DNA of 18,024 bases. Origin: Acidobacteriaceae bacterium. GTDB taxonomy: Bacteria; Acidobacteriota; Terriglobia; Terriglobales; Acidobacteriaceae. Below the pieces are notes generated by a model that had not been told where the DNA came from, searched no databases, and saw nothing but the letters and a program-made list of their open reading frames with translations. This document shows positions 1 through 6,815 of this stretch, in pieces; position 1 is the stretch's first letter; every line of letters begins with the position of its first letter. The position numbers and the translations under genes were made by a program. The DNA lies in contig PMOF01000139.1 in NCBI GenBank assembly GCA_003162495.1, forward strand, positions 12,328 through 30,351. The letters run 5' to 3'.

Positions 1-978
1 CACGAGGACGGCGACAGCAGGGTTCCAAGGCCGGGCAAGATGTACCGGGATTTTCGTCCGGGAACTCCGCTCGACGATACTTTCTCGATCCTGATGGTTC
101 CAAGGAAACGCGACAGCCCCGACGACAGCGATCACGTGCAGCACTATTATGCGATGACGATGAGCAAGTGCTATCGCGCCACTGCCGGACAGCTGCGTTG
201 CGCGACCTGCCACGATCCGCATGTCGAGCCTTCAGAGGCTGAGGCTCCGGCATATTTCAATCAGAAATGCATCGGGTGCCATGCCTCGAAAATTTGCACG
301 CTCCCTCTTGAAGCTCGCCAGCAGACCACTCCAGCCGATAACTGCATTGGGTGCCACATGCCTAAGCGAAGCACGCGCGAGATCGCCCATACAAGCCTGA
401 CCAATCATCGAATTCTTGTTCGACCTGGCGAGGCGTGGCCTGAAGAAGCCTATCAGCAGACGACGGCTTCCCTGCCTGACCTGATTCATCTGAATCGTGT
501 CCCTGGGCGGACCGACGATATACCAGCGTTGAGCCTGTTGGAGGCCTACCTCGAAATATCGGATCGCCTACCAGAGTATCTTCCGTCCTATTTGAAGACA
601 TTGTCGCAGTTAGAGCAATCGGATCCCAATCATGCCTCAGTTCAACTGGCGCTGGGGCGCAGAGACCTGAAGGCTGGAGAGCTCGAGAAAGCCATCGATC
701 ATTTTCAGCATTCGCTGCAACTGGATCCTCAGCAACCGATGGCCTACACGTACCTGTCAGAGGCCCTTGCGGGGCGCGGACAGATAACGGAAGCGATTGC
801 CGCCTCGGATAAGGCGGTTGCTCTGGACCCATTCAACGGGCTCTTGCAGAGAGGCCTGATTGACCGGCTGATAGCCGGCCAACAGTATCAAAGAGCAGAG
901 GCTGCCATGGAACAGTATGTAAAGGAATTTCCGGAGGATGATTTCATGCGGAAGATGCTGGCCATGGCGAAGGAATGA
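1..978 (+). CDS. Multihaem c-type cytochrome with C-terminal TPR repeats (5' end outside window)
   Basis: The reading frame is open from base 1 to the TGA at 976-978, so the 5' end lies outside the window; an ATG at 40 is internal or accidental. Counting from base 1, three haem-binding CXXCH motifs are visible: CATCH near residue 67, CIGCH near 90 and CIGCH near 115. The last is followed by MPKR and a TNHRI segment whose histidines could be distal haem ligands. From about residue 205 to the end the protein is TPR-like, with helix pairs such as LKAGELEKAIDHF and YLSEALAGRGQITEAIAASD. Proteins combining a cytochrome c554-like haem domain with TPRs are common in acidobacteria and planctomycetes and are expected to be exported and to act in periplasmic electron transfer. 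The redox partner is unknown, and more CXXCH motifs probably lie upstream. The gene converges on mqnD, only 21 bp away. Confidence 0.85.
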   Translation, partial: HEDGDSRVPRPGKMYRDFRPGTPLDDTFSILMVPRKRDSPDDSDHVQHYYAMTMSKCYRATAGQLRCATCHDPHVEPSEAEAPAYFNQKCIGCHASKICTLPLEARQQTTPADNCIGCHMPKRSTREIAHTSLTNHRILVRPGEAWPEEAYQQTTASLPDLIHLNRVPGRTDDIPALSLLEAYLEISDRLPEYLPSYLKTLSQLEQSDPNHASVQLALGRRDLKAGELEKAIDHFQHSLQLDPQQPMAYTYLSEALAGRGQITEAIAASDKAVALDPFNGLLQRGLIDRLIAGQQYQRAEAAMEQYVKEFPEDDFMRKMLAMAKE

Positions 979-999
979 GGCGGTTGCATCGAGGCGGCG

Positions 1000-1872
1000 C
1001 TAATCCACGAAGTCGACCTGAGGGGCGATGGGGATGATGCCGCGCTCATGGCCTAGGTCGAGGAGCTTGCGGATGGCCTGGCGGCCGTCGGGGCCGTAGT
1101 CCAGGGTGCGGTCGTTGACGTACATACTGACGAAGCGGTTGGCGAGGCGGGCGTCGAGATCGCGGGCAAACTGCATGGCGTATTCGAGGGCCTGTTCGCG
1201 GTTGTCGAGAGCGTGCTGGATGCTGTCGCGGACCGCTTTGGTGACCAGGCTCATGGAATCGGCGCCCAGGGAGCGGCGAATTGCGTTGCCGCCGAGAGGC
1301 AGGACGAGGCCGGTGGTTTCACGCCACCAGACTCCGAGATCGAGCACTTTATAGAGACCGCTTGAGGAGTAAGTGAGCTGGCCCTCGTGGATGATGAGGC
1401 CGGCCTCGTAGTTGCCGGCGAGAATCTCCGGGATGATGCGGTCAAAGGGGACGGTGACGGTTTCAACGTCGGGATTGAAGACTTTGAGCGCCAGATAGGC
1501 TGTCGTCAGGGTGCCGGGAACGGCGATCCTGATTTTGCCGAGGTCGCCGGGAGCGAGTTTGCGGCTGGAGACGACCATGGGGCCATAGCCCTCGCCAACG
1601 CTGCCGCCGCAACCCATGAGCGCGTAGTTCTGCTGAATGTAGGGATAGGCGTGGAAGCTGATGGCGGTCACGTCGAAGAAGGCTTCATCCTGGGCGCGGC
1701 GGTTGAGGGTCTCGATATCGCAGAGGGTGTGGTTGAAGCGATAGCCGGGAACGCGGACCTTGTTGGTGGCCAGGCCATAGAACATGAAGGCATCATCGGA
1801 GTCCGGACTATGGGCGATGGAGATGTCGATGATGGCGGGCGGCGTAGCGACTGCGGCTGGATGGGTACTCAC
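1000..1872 (-). CDS. mqnD: 1,4-dihydroxy-6-naphthoate synthase (menaquinone, futalosine pathway)
   Basis: The 290-residue product matches MqnD, which converts cyclic dehypoxanthine futalosine to 1,4-dihydroxy-6-naphthoate in the futalosine route to menaquinone; the enzyme is cytosolic. Family signatures in order: HSPDSDDAFMF (21-31), GGSVGEGYGP (89-98), PGTLTTAYL (119-127), IHEGQLTY (161-168, containing the conserved active-site histidine) and DLGVWWRETTG followed by LPLGGNAI (178-198). The length is normal for the family. The related chorismate dehydratase MqnA shares the fold, but the IHE and DLGVWW...TG..LPLG blocks favour MqnD. The start is a GTG at 1870-1872 with an AAAGGA about 11 nt upstream. 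It lies 54 bp downstream of bioY on the same strand and is probably the last gene of the cutA-bioY run. No other mqn gene is in the window. Confidence 0.93.
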   Translation of the reverse strand: MSTHPAAVATPPAIIDISIAHSPDSDDAFMFYGLATNKVRVPGYRFNHTLCDIETLNRRAQDEAFFDVTAISFHAYPYIQQNYALMGCGGSVGEGYGPMVVSSRKLAPGDLGKIRIAVPGTLTTAYLALKVFNPDVETVTVPFDRIIPEILAGNYEAGLIIHEGQLTYSSSGLYKVLDLGVWWRETTGLVLPLGGNAIRRSLGADSMSLVTKAVRDSIQHALDNREQALEYAMQFARDLDARLANRFVSMYVNDRTLDYGPDGRQAIRKLLDLGHERGIIPIAPQVDFVD

Positions 1873-1926
1873 AGTGAGGTAGGTCCTTTCAAGGCAATAA
1901 AAGACTGCAATGATACTTAGATGCTG

Positions 1927-2574
1927 CTAATTGTTCTGGTGGCGGAAGCGCTGCAGGCCAGCGGCTATTGCGGCGGCGGCGATGACTTTGAGCGCGTCGC
2001 CGGGCAGAAACGGGACGACGGCGAGATTGAGAATGGACTGAGCCGAAGCATGAGTGAGGGCGGCAAGCCAAAGAGCGCCGGAGGCCAGTATGACCAGACT
2101 GCCGGCGGCGGCGCTGAAGACAGCCGTGCGAAATTCCCGGCCATGGCTGGGGCGCATGCGGCGCCAAAGAAATGAGATCAAGGGCGCAGCCAGCGGGTAG
2201 GCCAGCAGGTAGCCGCCAGTGGGCCCGAGAAGATGAGCCAGACCGCCGGGGAAGAGCGGGCTGAAGGCGAATACGGGCAGTCCCATCGCGCCTTCGACGA
2301 GGTAAACGCCCAGGGTGGCCGCGGCCAGGCGCGGGGAGAACAATAGGCCCAGGAGCATGGCGGCAAAAGGCGCCAGCGAGAGAGGCACGGGGGTGAAGTA
2401 GAGGGGAATGGACGCATGGGCGCAGAGCGCGACGAAGACGCTGCCTGCGATGACGATGCAGCCGTTGCGCGGCGTTGCAAACGGACGAGCGATGGGGACG
2501 GCGACCGTGGTCGACGGTGCGGAGAACGTTTCGCGCGTTTCCAGGCTGGCTGCCAGGCTGGGTTGCAAGTTCAC
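1927..2574 (-). CDS. bioY: BioY-family biotin transporter S component
   Basis: This 215-residue hydrophobic protein matches BioY, the substrate-binding membrane subunit of an ECF-type biotin importer. Visible signatures are TPVPLSLAPF near 61-70, YLVEGAMGLPVF (91-102), GPTGGYL (117-123) and FLPGDALK (189-196), with about six membrane segments. I chose the GTG at 2572-2574. It has an AAGGGA Shine-Dalgarno 6 nt upstream that overlaps the stop of the preceding small ORF, giving a 10-bp intergenic gap and a normal BioY length. The frame stays open further upstream (ATG at 2625 or 2613, or as far as 2739), but those starts would add a non-family extension and overlap the upstream ORF. No EcfA/EcfT energising genes are present, so it either uses a shared module elsewhere or works alone, as some BioY proteins can. 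Confidence 0.9.
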   Translation of the reverse strand: MNLQPSLAASLETRETFSAPSTTVAVPIARPFATPRNGCIVIAGSVFVALCAHASIPLYFTPVPLSLAPFAAMLLGLLFSPRLAAATLGVYLVEGAMGLPVFAFSPLFPGGLAHLLGPTGGYLLAYPLAAPLISFLWRRMRPSHGREFRTAVFSAAAGSLVILASGALWLAALTHASAQSILNLAVVPFLPGDALKVIAAAAIAAGLQRFRHQNN

Positions 2575-2584
2575 GGAATTTCCC

Positions 2585-2848
2585 TTAGAGTTCAGGTTCG
2601 GAATCAGCGTCATCTGCGGAGTCATTGGATTTGTGTCCCCCCTGATTTCCCTTGCGAAGCTCGGCTCGCCGGAGCCAGATGTGACGCGCCGCGCCCGCAG
2701 CGACAAACAGTAGCGCTCCGACCGAGACGAGAAGACCAATCATTAACCAGAGCATTGCGGCGACGAGCGGATTTCCGAGCCAGGGGAGCCGGCCGCAGTT
2801 GCGGAGGCTCAACAGGAATTGGAAAGCTGCCCCAAGCCAGAATATCAG
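2585..2848 (-). CDS. Small two-helix membrane protein, unknown function, start uncertain
   Basis: The frame encodes two membrane segments: one starting LLIFWLGAAFQFLLSL, the second AAMLWLMIGLLVSVGALLFV. A basic stretch (RHIWLRRAELRK) and an acidic tail (DSADDADSEPEL) follow, which is what a real small inner-membrane protein looks like. The start is doubtful. The frame opens directly after the cutA TGA (2888-2890), and no ATG or GTG precedes the first helix. Coordinates here begin at a CTG (2846-2848); a TTG at 2810-2812 would give 75 residues but lose the first helix. Neither has a clear Shine-Dalgarno. It lies between cutA and bioY, and its stop overlaps the proposed bioY ribosome-binding site, suggesting translational coupling. 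I do not recognise a family. Confidence 0.5.
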   Translation of the reverse strand: MIFWLGAAFQFLLSLRNCGRLPWLGNPLVAAMLWLMIGLLVSVGALLFVAAGAARHIWLRRAELRKGNQGGHKSNDSADDADSEPEL

Positions 2849-2887
2849 AAGCGTGGCTGAAGTCTGGGTTGTTTGCGCGGCAGGGCT

Positions 2888-3232
2888 TCAGACCCGGCGA
2901 AGGGAGGCTTGCAGCCAGTCGAGATAGGTCTGGCTGCCGGCTTCGACGTCGAGAACCAGGAACTCGGGGGTCTGATAGGTGTGCAATTGGTGGAGGCGGC
3001 CTTCAAGCGCGTCCAGCTGATCAGGGCCGGTCTTGAGCAGCATCAGGGTCTCGGTGGCGGACTCAACCTGGCCCTGCCAGTGGTAGATGGATTGAACGGC
3101 GGGGATGAGGGTGGCGCAGGCGGCGAGGCGTTCTTCGACCAGGATGCGGGCAAGGCGGGCGGCTTCGTCGCGGGTGGCGGCGGTGGTGAGGACGATGCGG
3201 ACTGGCGGGCGGACTGGCGGGGCGTCGGACAT
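2888..3232 (-). CDS. cutA: CutA1-type divalent-cation tolerance protein
   Basis: The 114-residue product matches the small trimeric CutA family. Conserved blocks are EERLAACATLIPAV (33-46) with Cys39, QSIYHWQG (47-54), a Glu at 61 before the LLKTGP strand, and HTYQTPE (84-90). E. coli CutA1 was linked to copper and other divalent-cation tolerance; its biochemical role, including proposed signalling by this PII-like fold, is unsettled. ATG start at 3230-3232; the N-terminal prolines (residues 5-10) are a variable extension. It is the first gene of the leftward run with the small membrane protein, bioY and mqnD. There is no other metal gene next to it; the metal sensor at 8509 is more than 5 kb away. 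Confidence 0.93.
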   Translation of the reverse strand: MSDAPPVRPPVRIVLTTAATRDEAARLARILVEERLAACATLIPAVQSIYHWQGQVESATETLMLLKTGPDQLDALEGRLHQLHTYQTPEFLVLDVEAGSQTYLDWLQASLRRV

Positions 3233-3289
3233 GGGTTATTTGTGTGCGTTCGTCAAGGGCAGCGCTGCTTGAGCAAAATACCACGCAAA

Positions 3290-3304
3290 TCGCGCCTTGC
3301 GCGA
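3290..3304 (-). terminator. Weak hairpin after the antitoxin gene
   Basis: TCGCGC and GCGCGA form a perfect 6-bp stem with a 3-nt loop, 4 nt after the antitoxin stop. On the minus strand the stem is followed only by TTTGCG, so it is a poor intrinsic terminator and may act as a partial stop between the toxin-antitoxin operon and cutA. Confidence 0.35.
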
Positions 3305-3308
3305 GCGA

Positions 3309-3620
3309 TTATTTGGAATTGAGTTGACGCAGTTGCGGGTGCAGAGCTGCGATGACGGCGCTGGGATTCTTAGCAATGACGGTCAGAAAGGCTCGGGCGG
3401 AAGACTCCGGTGTGCGTCGCCCCCCTTCCCAGTGTTTGACTGCGTCCAGGCTGAAACCGAAAGTCGAGGAGAAGGTGGATTGCGTCATCTTTAGACGTTT
3501 CCGAATGTGCTTCACATCCACTTGAGCGGGCAGGTTGACCTTGTAGCCAGCCTTCTTCCCGGAGAGGAATGCATCCACTTCATCCAATCCGCTCATCAGG
3601 TCTTTGAATATGGTTGCCAT
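3309..3620 (-). CDS. higA: HigA-type XRE-family antitoxin
   Basis: This 103-residue protein has a helix-turn-helix at about 38-71, ending in the WEGGRRTP motif (64-71) typical of XRE/HigA-2/NadS-like antitoxins. In this family the protein neutralises the cognate toxin by direct contact and represses the operon by binding its promoter. The ATG at 3618-3620 lies inside the toxin's 3' end (25-nt overlap), with an AGGGAGGG ribosome-binding site within the toxin gene, so translation is coupled. The toxin-first order is that of higBA rather than relBE. The first 35 residues are a short arm likely to contact the toxin (inference). Confidence 0.88.
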   Translation of the reverse strand: MATIFKDLMSGLDEVDAFLSGKKAGYKVNLPAQVDVKHIRKRLKMTQSTFSSTFGFSLDAVKHWEGGRRTPESSARAFLTVIAKNPSAVIAALHPQLRQLNSK

Positions 3621-3982
3621 GCATTTCCCTCCCTGTACTTCTCGAAGATCTCGTCGGCGCGTTTGGCCAGCAGGTTGCGTTCCTGCCGGGTCAGATTCTC
3701 CTTCTCATTCTTGGCGTAGACCGCGATGAGAAAGATGGGAAAAGCTTCGCCTCGCAGAATGTAGATTACGCGCGCGCCGCCACGTTTTCCCATGCCTCGG
3801 CGGGCGACCCGAACCTTGCGGAAGCCGCCGGCGCCCTGCATGACCTCTCCGCACGCCGGGTTTGCAGCTACCATGGCGACTATCCGATCGCGTTCCGTCT
3901 GACTGAAGATGGCTTCGGCTTGCTTGAGATAGCCCGGCGTCTCGACGACGGTCTGCGTGTCCTTTTGTACTCCATTGGACAC
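3596..3982 (-). CDS. higB: HigB/RelE-type toxin (ribosome-dependent mRNA interferase family)
   Basis: The 128-residue product matches the RelE/HigB-2 toxin family. Signatures are GGFRKVRVARRGMGKRGGAR (52-71), rich in the basic residues these toxins use for RNA contact and catalysis, then VIY and VYAKNEKENLT (88-98). Members cut mRNA on the ribosome and are held inactive by the downstream antitoxin. All core blocks are present and there is no frameshift, so the gene looks intact. The start is a GTG at 3980-3982 (no ATG precedes the core in this frame); the ribosome-binding site is weak, which fits low toxin synthesis. An unconserved N-terminal extension of about 15 residues is possible. The chromosomal pair sits alone between cutA and the phosphohexomutase gene, with no phage or transposon remnants nearby. 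Confidence 0.88.
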   Translation of the reverse strand: MSNGVQKDTQTVVETPGYLKQAEAIFSQTERDRIVAMVAANPACGEVMQGAGGFRKVRVARRGMGKRGGARVIYILRGEAFPIFLIAVYAKNEKENLTRQERNLLAKRADEIFEKYREGNAWQPYSKT

Positions 3983-4146
3983 CTTTGGTCAAGAGGCAAC
4001 TTGCGGGGAGCATGCCATCGGGACGGATAGAATTGCAACCGCACCCGGGCTTAAGTTTGATTTGATATGGCTCGCTTGCCGAGAGCATCTGAGTAGGGCA
4101 GTATGGACGTTGCGGCCGGTGACGGCGGCGCGGATGGAGAAATGCG

Positions 4147-5562
4147 ATGGGAAAAGCAATCAAGTTTGGGACTTCGGGATGGCGGGCGATTGTGGCGGAC
4201 GAGTTTACGGTGGCCAATATCCGGCTGGCGGTGGCAGGGATTGCGGCGTATGTGAAGACGCAGGCGGGCCCGTATCGGGTTTTGGTGGGGCGCGATCCGC
4301 GATTTTTGGGTGAGACGTTTGTGGAGATTGCGGCGGGCGTGTTGGCGGGCGCGGGGGTTACGCCGATTGTGATTCCGGAGGCTGCGCCGACGCCGGCGAT
4401 CGCTTACGCGGTGCGTACGCTGAAGACTGCGGGGGCCATCAACTTTACCGCCTCGCATAACCCGCCTGAGTACAACGGCATTAAGTTTTCAACGCACGAC
4501 GGAGCTCCCGCGCTGCCCGAGGTGACGAAGCAGATTGAGGCGGCGATTGTGACCCTCGACGGCGGCAACGGAGGCGAGCATATTCCAAGCCTCATCAAGC
4601 CGGTAAAGGGGTATGAGACGGCTGACGTGAAGCCGGCGTTTCTGAAGCGGCTGGCGGAGCTGGTGGATGTGAAGGCGATTGCCAAGTCAGGCATTCGGGT
4701 GGTCTACGATCCGTTTTGGGGCGCGGGACGCGGGTACAGTTCCGATGTGCTGCGCGAGGCGGGAGTGGCTGTGGAGACGGTTCACGATTATCGCGATGTG
4801 CTGTTTGGCGGGCATGCGCCGGAGCCGGACGATCATCTGCTGGGCGATTGCAAGACAAAGATGAAGGAGATTGGCGCTGCGCTGGGGATTGCGACCGATG
4901 GAGATGCGGACCGCTTCGGAATTGTGGATGGAGATGGAACGTTTCTGCAACCGAACTATGTGATTGCGCTGCTGTTCGACTACCTGGTGGAGACGCGGGG
5001 ATGGAAGAACGGGGTGGCCAAGAGCGTGGCGACGACCAACCTGATCAATGCGCTGGCTGAGTATCACAAGGTTCCGTTGTACGAGACACCGGTGGGGTTC
5101 AAGTACATTGGCGAGCTGATCAACCAGGACAAGATTGCGATTGGTGGCGAGGAATCCGCGGGGATGACGATTCGCGGCCACGTGCCGGAGAAAGACGGGA
5201 TCATTGCCGGGTTGCTGGTGGCGGAGATGGTGGCGACGCGGGGCAAAAGCCTGGGCGTACAACTCAAGGAACTCTTTAGCAAGGTTGGTTCCTTCTATCC
5301 GGTTCGGGAGAACTTCCACTTGACCCCGGAGGTGAAGGCCGCGTTCACTGAGAAGTTGAAGGCCGATCCGACGGAGCTGGGCGGACGCAAGGTGACTGCC
5401 GTGGTGCGCACCGACGGGCTGAAGCTGGTGTTGGAAGATGGGTCGTGGGTGTGCTACCGGCTTTCAGGGACGGAGCCGGTGGTGCGGGCCTATACGGAAG
5501 CGCGCAGCGAACAGGATATGGAAGCGCTGAAGGCGGCCGCGGAAAAGTTTGTGATGGGGTAG
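4147..5562 (+). CDS. Phosphoglucomutase/phosphomannomutase family enzyme
   Basis: This 471-residue alpha-D-phosphohexomutase interconverts hexose 1- and 6-phosphates in the cytosol, supplying sugar nucleotides for envelope and storage polysaccharides. Domains follow the family order: KFGTSGWRA at the N-terminus (6-14), the phosphoserine loop TASHNP with catalytic Ser103 (101-106), the Mg-binding DGDADR (251-256), the sugar-binding GGEESAGM (333-340), and the C-terminal phosphate-binding RLSGTEP (438-444). All key residues are intact. ATG start at 4147 with GGAG about 8 nt upstream. Whether glucose or mannose phosphate is preferred cannot be read from these motifs; a PgcA/GlmM-like role is also possible. 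It is a lone gene: the region upstream to the divergent toxin gene (3983-4146) shows no promoter I would defend. Confidence 0.93.
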   Translation: MGKAIKFGTSGWRAIVADEFTVANIRLAVAGIAAYVKTQAGPYRVLVGRDPRFLGETFVEIAAGVLAGAGVTPIVIPEAAPTPAIAYAVRTLKTAGAINFTASHNPPEYNGIKFSTHDGAPALPEVTKQIEAAIVTLDGGNGGEHIPSLIKPVKGYETADVKPAFLKRLAELVDVKAIAKSGIRVVYDPFWGAGRGYSSDVLREAGVAVETVHDYRDVLFGGHAPEPDDHLLGDCKTKMKEIGAALGIATDGDADRFGIVDGDGTFLQPNYVIALLFDYLVETRGWKNGVAKSVATTNLINALAEYHKVPLYETPVGFKYIGELINQDKIAIGGEESAGMTIRGHVPEKDGIIAGLLVAEMVATRGKSLGVQLKELFSKVGSFYPVRENFHLTPEVKAAFTEKLKADPTELGGRKVTAVVRTDGLKLVLEDGSWVCYRLSGTEPVVRAYTEARSEQDMEALKAAAEKFVMG

Positions 5563-5607
5563 GGGAGCTCTGAAGGAGTCTCATTTTGAAGGCAGAGATT
5601 CCCTCGG

Positions 5608-5700
5608 GGGGCTAAAGCCCCGTGGTTCTTTTTTGGCGGCGGTTGGCACGGCTAAAGCCGTGCCCTTTCAAAACATATTTCGGCTAAAGCCGTGCCCTTT
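5608..5700. repeat. Cluster of three palindromic GCTAAAGC repeats
   Basis: Three short hairpins share a TAAA loop. At 5608-5621, GGGGC-TAAA-GCCCC. At 5645-5664, an 8-bp perfect stem, GGCACGGC-TAAA-GCCGTGCC. At 5681-5692, CGGC-TAAA-GCCG. The second and third are also 20-bp direct repeats (5649-5668 and 5681-5700), 32 bp apart. They fill the gap between the phosphohexomutase and ftsB-like genes. The sequence shows a REP-like family; related copies lie at 6731-6784. Confidence 0.8.
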
Positions 5701-5719
5701 AAAAGCAGACAGAGGTTGA

Positions 5720-6082
5720 ATGGCAGACGAGACGACGCAATCGGAGACGGGCGCGCCGATGCCCAAGCGGGCGCTGGACTGGACGCTGCGCGTGTGGCGT
5801 CCGGCGGGCACGGTGGTGGCGGTGGGGCTGGCACTGTTGCTGACCTGGCACGTGATCAACGGCGAGCACGGCCTATCCGTGTGGCACAAGAAGCGAGCCG
5901 AAGACCTGCAACTGCAAAGGGAGATCAAGGACCTGGAGCAGGAGAACGCGCAGTTGCGGGAGCGGATTGAACGGCTGAAGTCCGACCCCGAAGCGATTGA
6001 GCACGAGGCGCGGGAAAAGCTGCACTATGCCAAGCCGGGCGAGGTGATTGTCGCGCTGCCTTCGGATGGGGCGGGGAAGTAA
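5720..6082 (+). CDS. FtsB/DivIC-like septum formation initiator
   Basis: The 120-residue product has the architecture of the FtsB/DivIC family: a short cytoplasmic N-terminus, one membrane helix (about 29-46), EHGLSVW just after it (49-55), a coiled coil (about 56-88) and the conserved tail PEAIEHEAREKLHYAKPGEV (90-109). Family members form the FtsQ-FtsL-FtsB divisome subcomplex that activates septal peptidoglycan synthesis. ATG start at 5720 with AGAGG 5 nt upstream. The N-terminal arm (1-20) is polar and variable. It is not in a cell-wall cluster here. I leave the symbol blank because ftsB and divIC cannot be separated from sequence alone. Confidence 0.88.
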   Translation: MADETTQSETGAPMPKRALDWTLRVWRPAGTVVAVGLALLLTWHVINGEHGLSVWHKKRAEDLQLQREIKDLEQENAQLRERIERLKSDPEAIEHEAREKLHYAKPGEVIVALPSDGAGK

Positions 6083-6128
6083 GCCGGATCCCAGTTCAAT
6101 TTCGCGCGTTGAAATTCCAGCTATCCCA

Positions 6129-6183
6129 GGTCTCAAAATCGAGACCCTTCGACTTTGCTCAGGGCAGGCTCTGGGGTGCCCAG
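6129..6183. repeat. Palindrome plus dispersed-repeat-like segment
   Basis: GGTCTC and GAGACC (6129-6146) form a 6-bp inverted repeat around AAAATC. It is followed directly by a stretch running from CTTCGACTTTGCTCAGGGC to GGGGTGCCC (6147-6182). I recall very similar intergenic segments from other acidobacterial genomes, so this is probably a dispersed noncoding repeat. It occurs once in this window, so repetition is not shown here. The hairpin could also end ftsB transcription, although no T-run follows. Confidence 0.45.
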
Positions 6184-6263
6184 TTAAAAGTGGTCCGTTG
6201 TTTCCCATCCCTGCACCAGAAAAAAAGCGCGCTGATGTAGTAACGGGCAGAGAGGCGAAAACT

Positions 6264-6659
6264 ATGACGATGAGCCGAGATAAAGGGATCGTGAACATAC
6301 CCAGCAGTCATCCTGTGGACGAGACAGTGGAAAGGCTCAAAGGAATACTTGCGACGAAGGGAATTGCCCTGTTCGCGTTGGTAGACCATAGCGGCGAGGC
6401 TGCGAGAGCAGGAATGGAAATGAGGCCCACCAAGCTTCTGATTTTTGGGAGCCCCAAGGCCGGCACTCCACTCATGGTGGCCGCTCCCAGTATCGCGATC
6501 GATCTGCCGCTTAAGATTCTGATTTGGGATGATGGTGACGGAAAGACCTGGATCTCCTATAACAGCCCTGAATACTTATTGGAGCGGCACGGAGCGCCGC
6601 CGGAATTGCTGCAGAATATTGCGGGCGTGGCCGCGTTGGCGGCTGCGGCGGCTCAGTAG
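6264..6659 (+). CDS. DUF302 domain protein
   Basis: The 131-residue protein matches the DUF302 fold: HPVDETVERLKGILATKGI (16-34), FALVDHSGEAARAG (37-50), PTKLLIFGSPKAGTPLM (55-71) and DLPLKILIWDD with SYNSPEYL (80-104). The family's function is unknown; members are small, soluble and sometimes fused to or near metal or redox genes. I start at the ATG at 6264, with GAGAGG 9 nt upstream. The frame stays open back to 6048, but that part crosses the repeat-like intergenic segment and has no family similarity. The C-terminus ends in an alanine-rich helix (VAALAAAAAQ). No operon partner is evident: the porin gene downstream runs the other way. Confidence 0.85.
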   Translation: MTMSRDKGIVNIPSSHPVDETVERLKGILATKGIALFALVDHSGEAARAGMEMRPTKLLIFGSPKAGTPLMVAAPSIAIDLPLKILIWDDGDGKTWISYNSPEYLLERHGAPPELLQNIAGVAALAAAAAQ

Positions 6660-6730
6660 CTGTGACTAAAGTCGATGTCGCTTTAGAAGCTTGTTGAAAA
6701 AGCATTGGAAGCCCCAACATCTGAGCCTCA

Positions 6731-6784
6731 GGGGCTAAAACCCCGCTCATTTCTCTGGGCTTACGTACGGGCTGAAGCCCGTAC
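6731..6784. repeat. Second cluster of GCTAAA/GCTGAA palindromes
   Basis: GGGG-CTAAAA-CCCC (6731-6744) and a perfect 8-bp stem GTACGGGC-TGAA-GCCCGTAC (6765-6784) lie between the convergent DUF302 and porin genes. The design matches the cluster at 5608-5700: a GC-rich stem, a 4-nt purine-rich loop, and CCTTC or CCTTT after the second stem. Their position lets them act as a two-way terminator, but no T-run is present. Confidence 0.75.
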
Positions 6785-6815
6785 CCTTCATGCAACGAGA
6801 TTTTTCAACTTGGTC

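Noticed and set aside
1387..1920. 177-codon plus-strand frame opposite mqnD
   Set aside because: Shadow of a well-conserved enzyme.
2575..2739. Longer bioY start upstream (ATG 2625, 2613, or the open frame to 2739)
   Set aside because: These starts overlap the small membrane ORF and add an unconserved extension; the GTG at 2572-2574 has a well-placed ribosome-binding site.
6048..6263. Upstream extension of the DUF302 gene
   Set aside because: It passes through the tail of ftsB and a noncoding repeat segment; the ATG at 6264 has a good ribosome-binding site and begins next to the domain.
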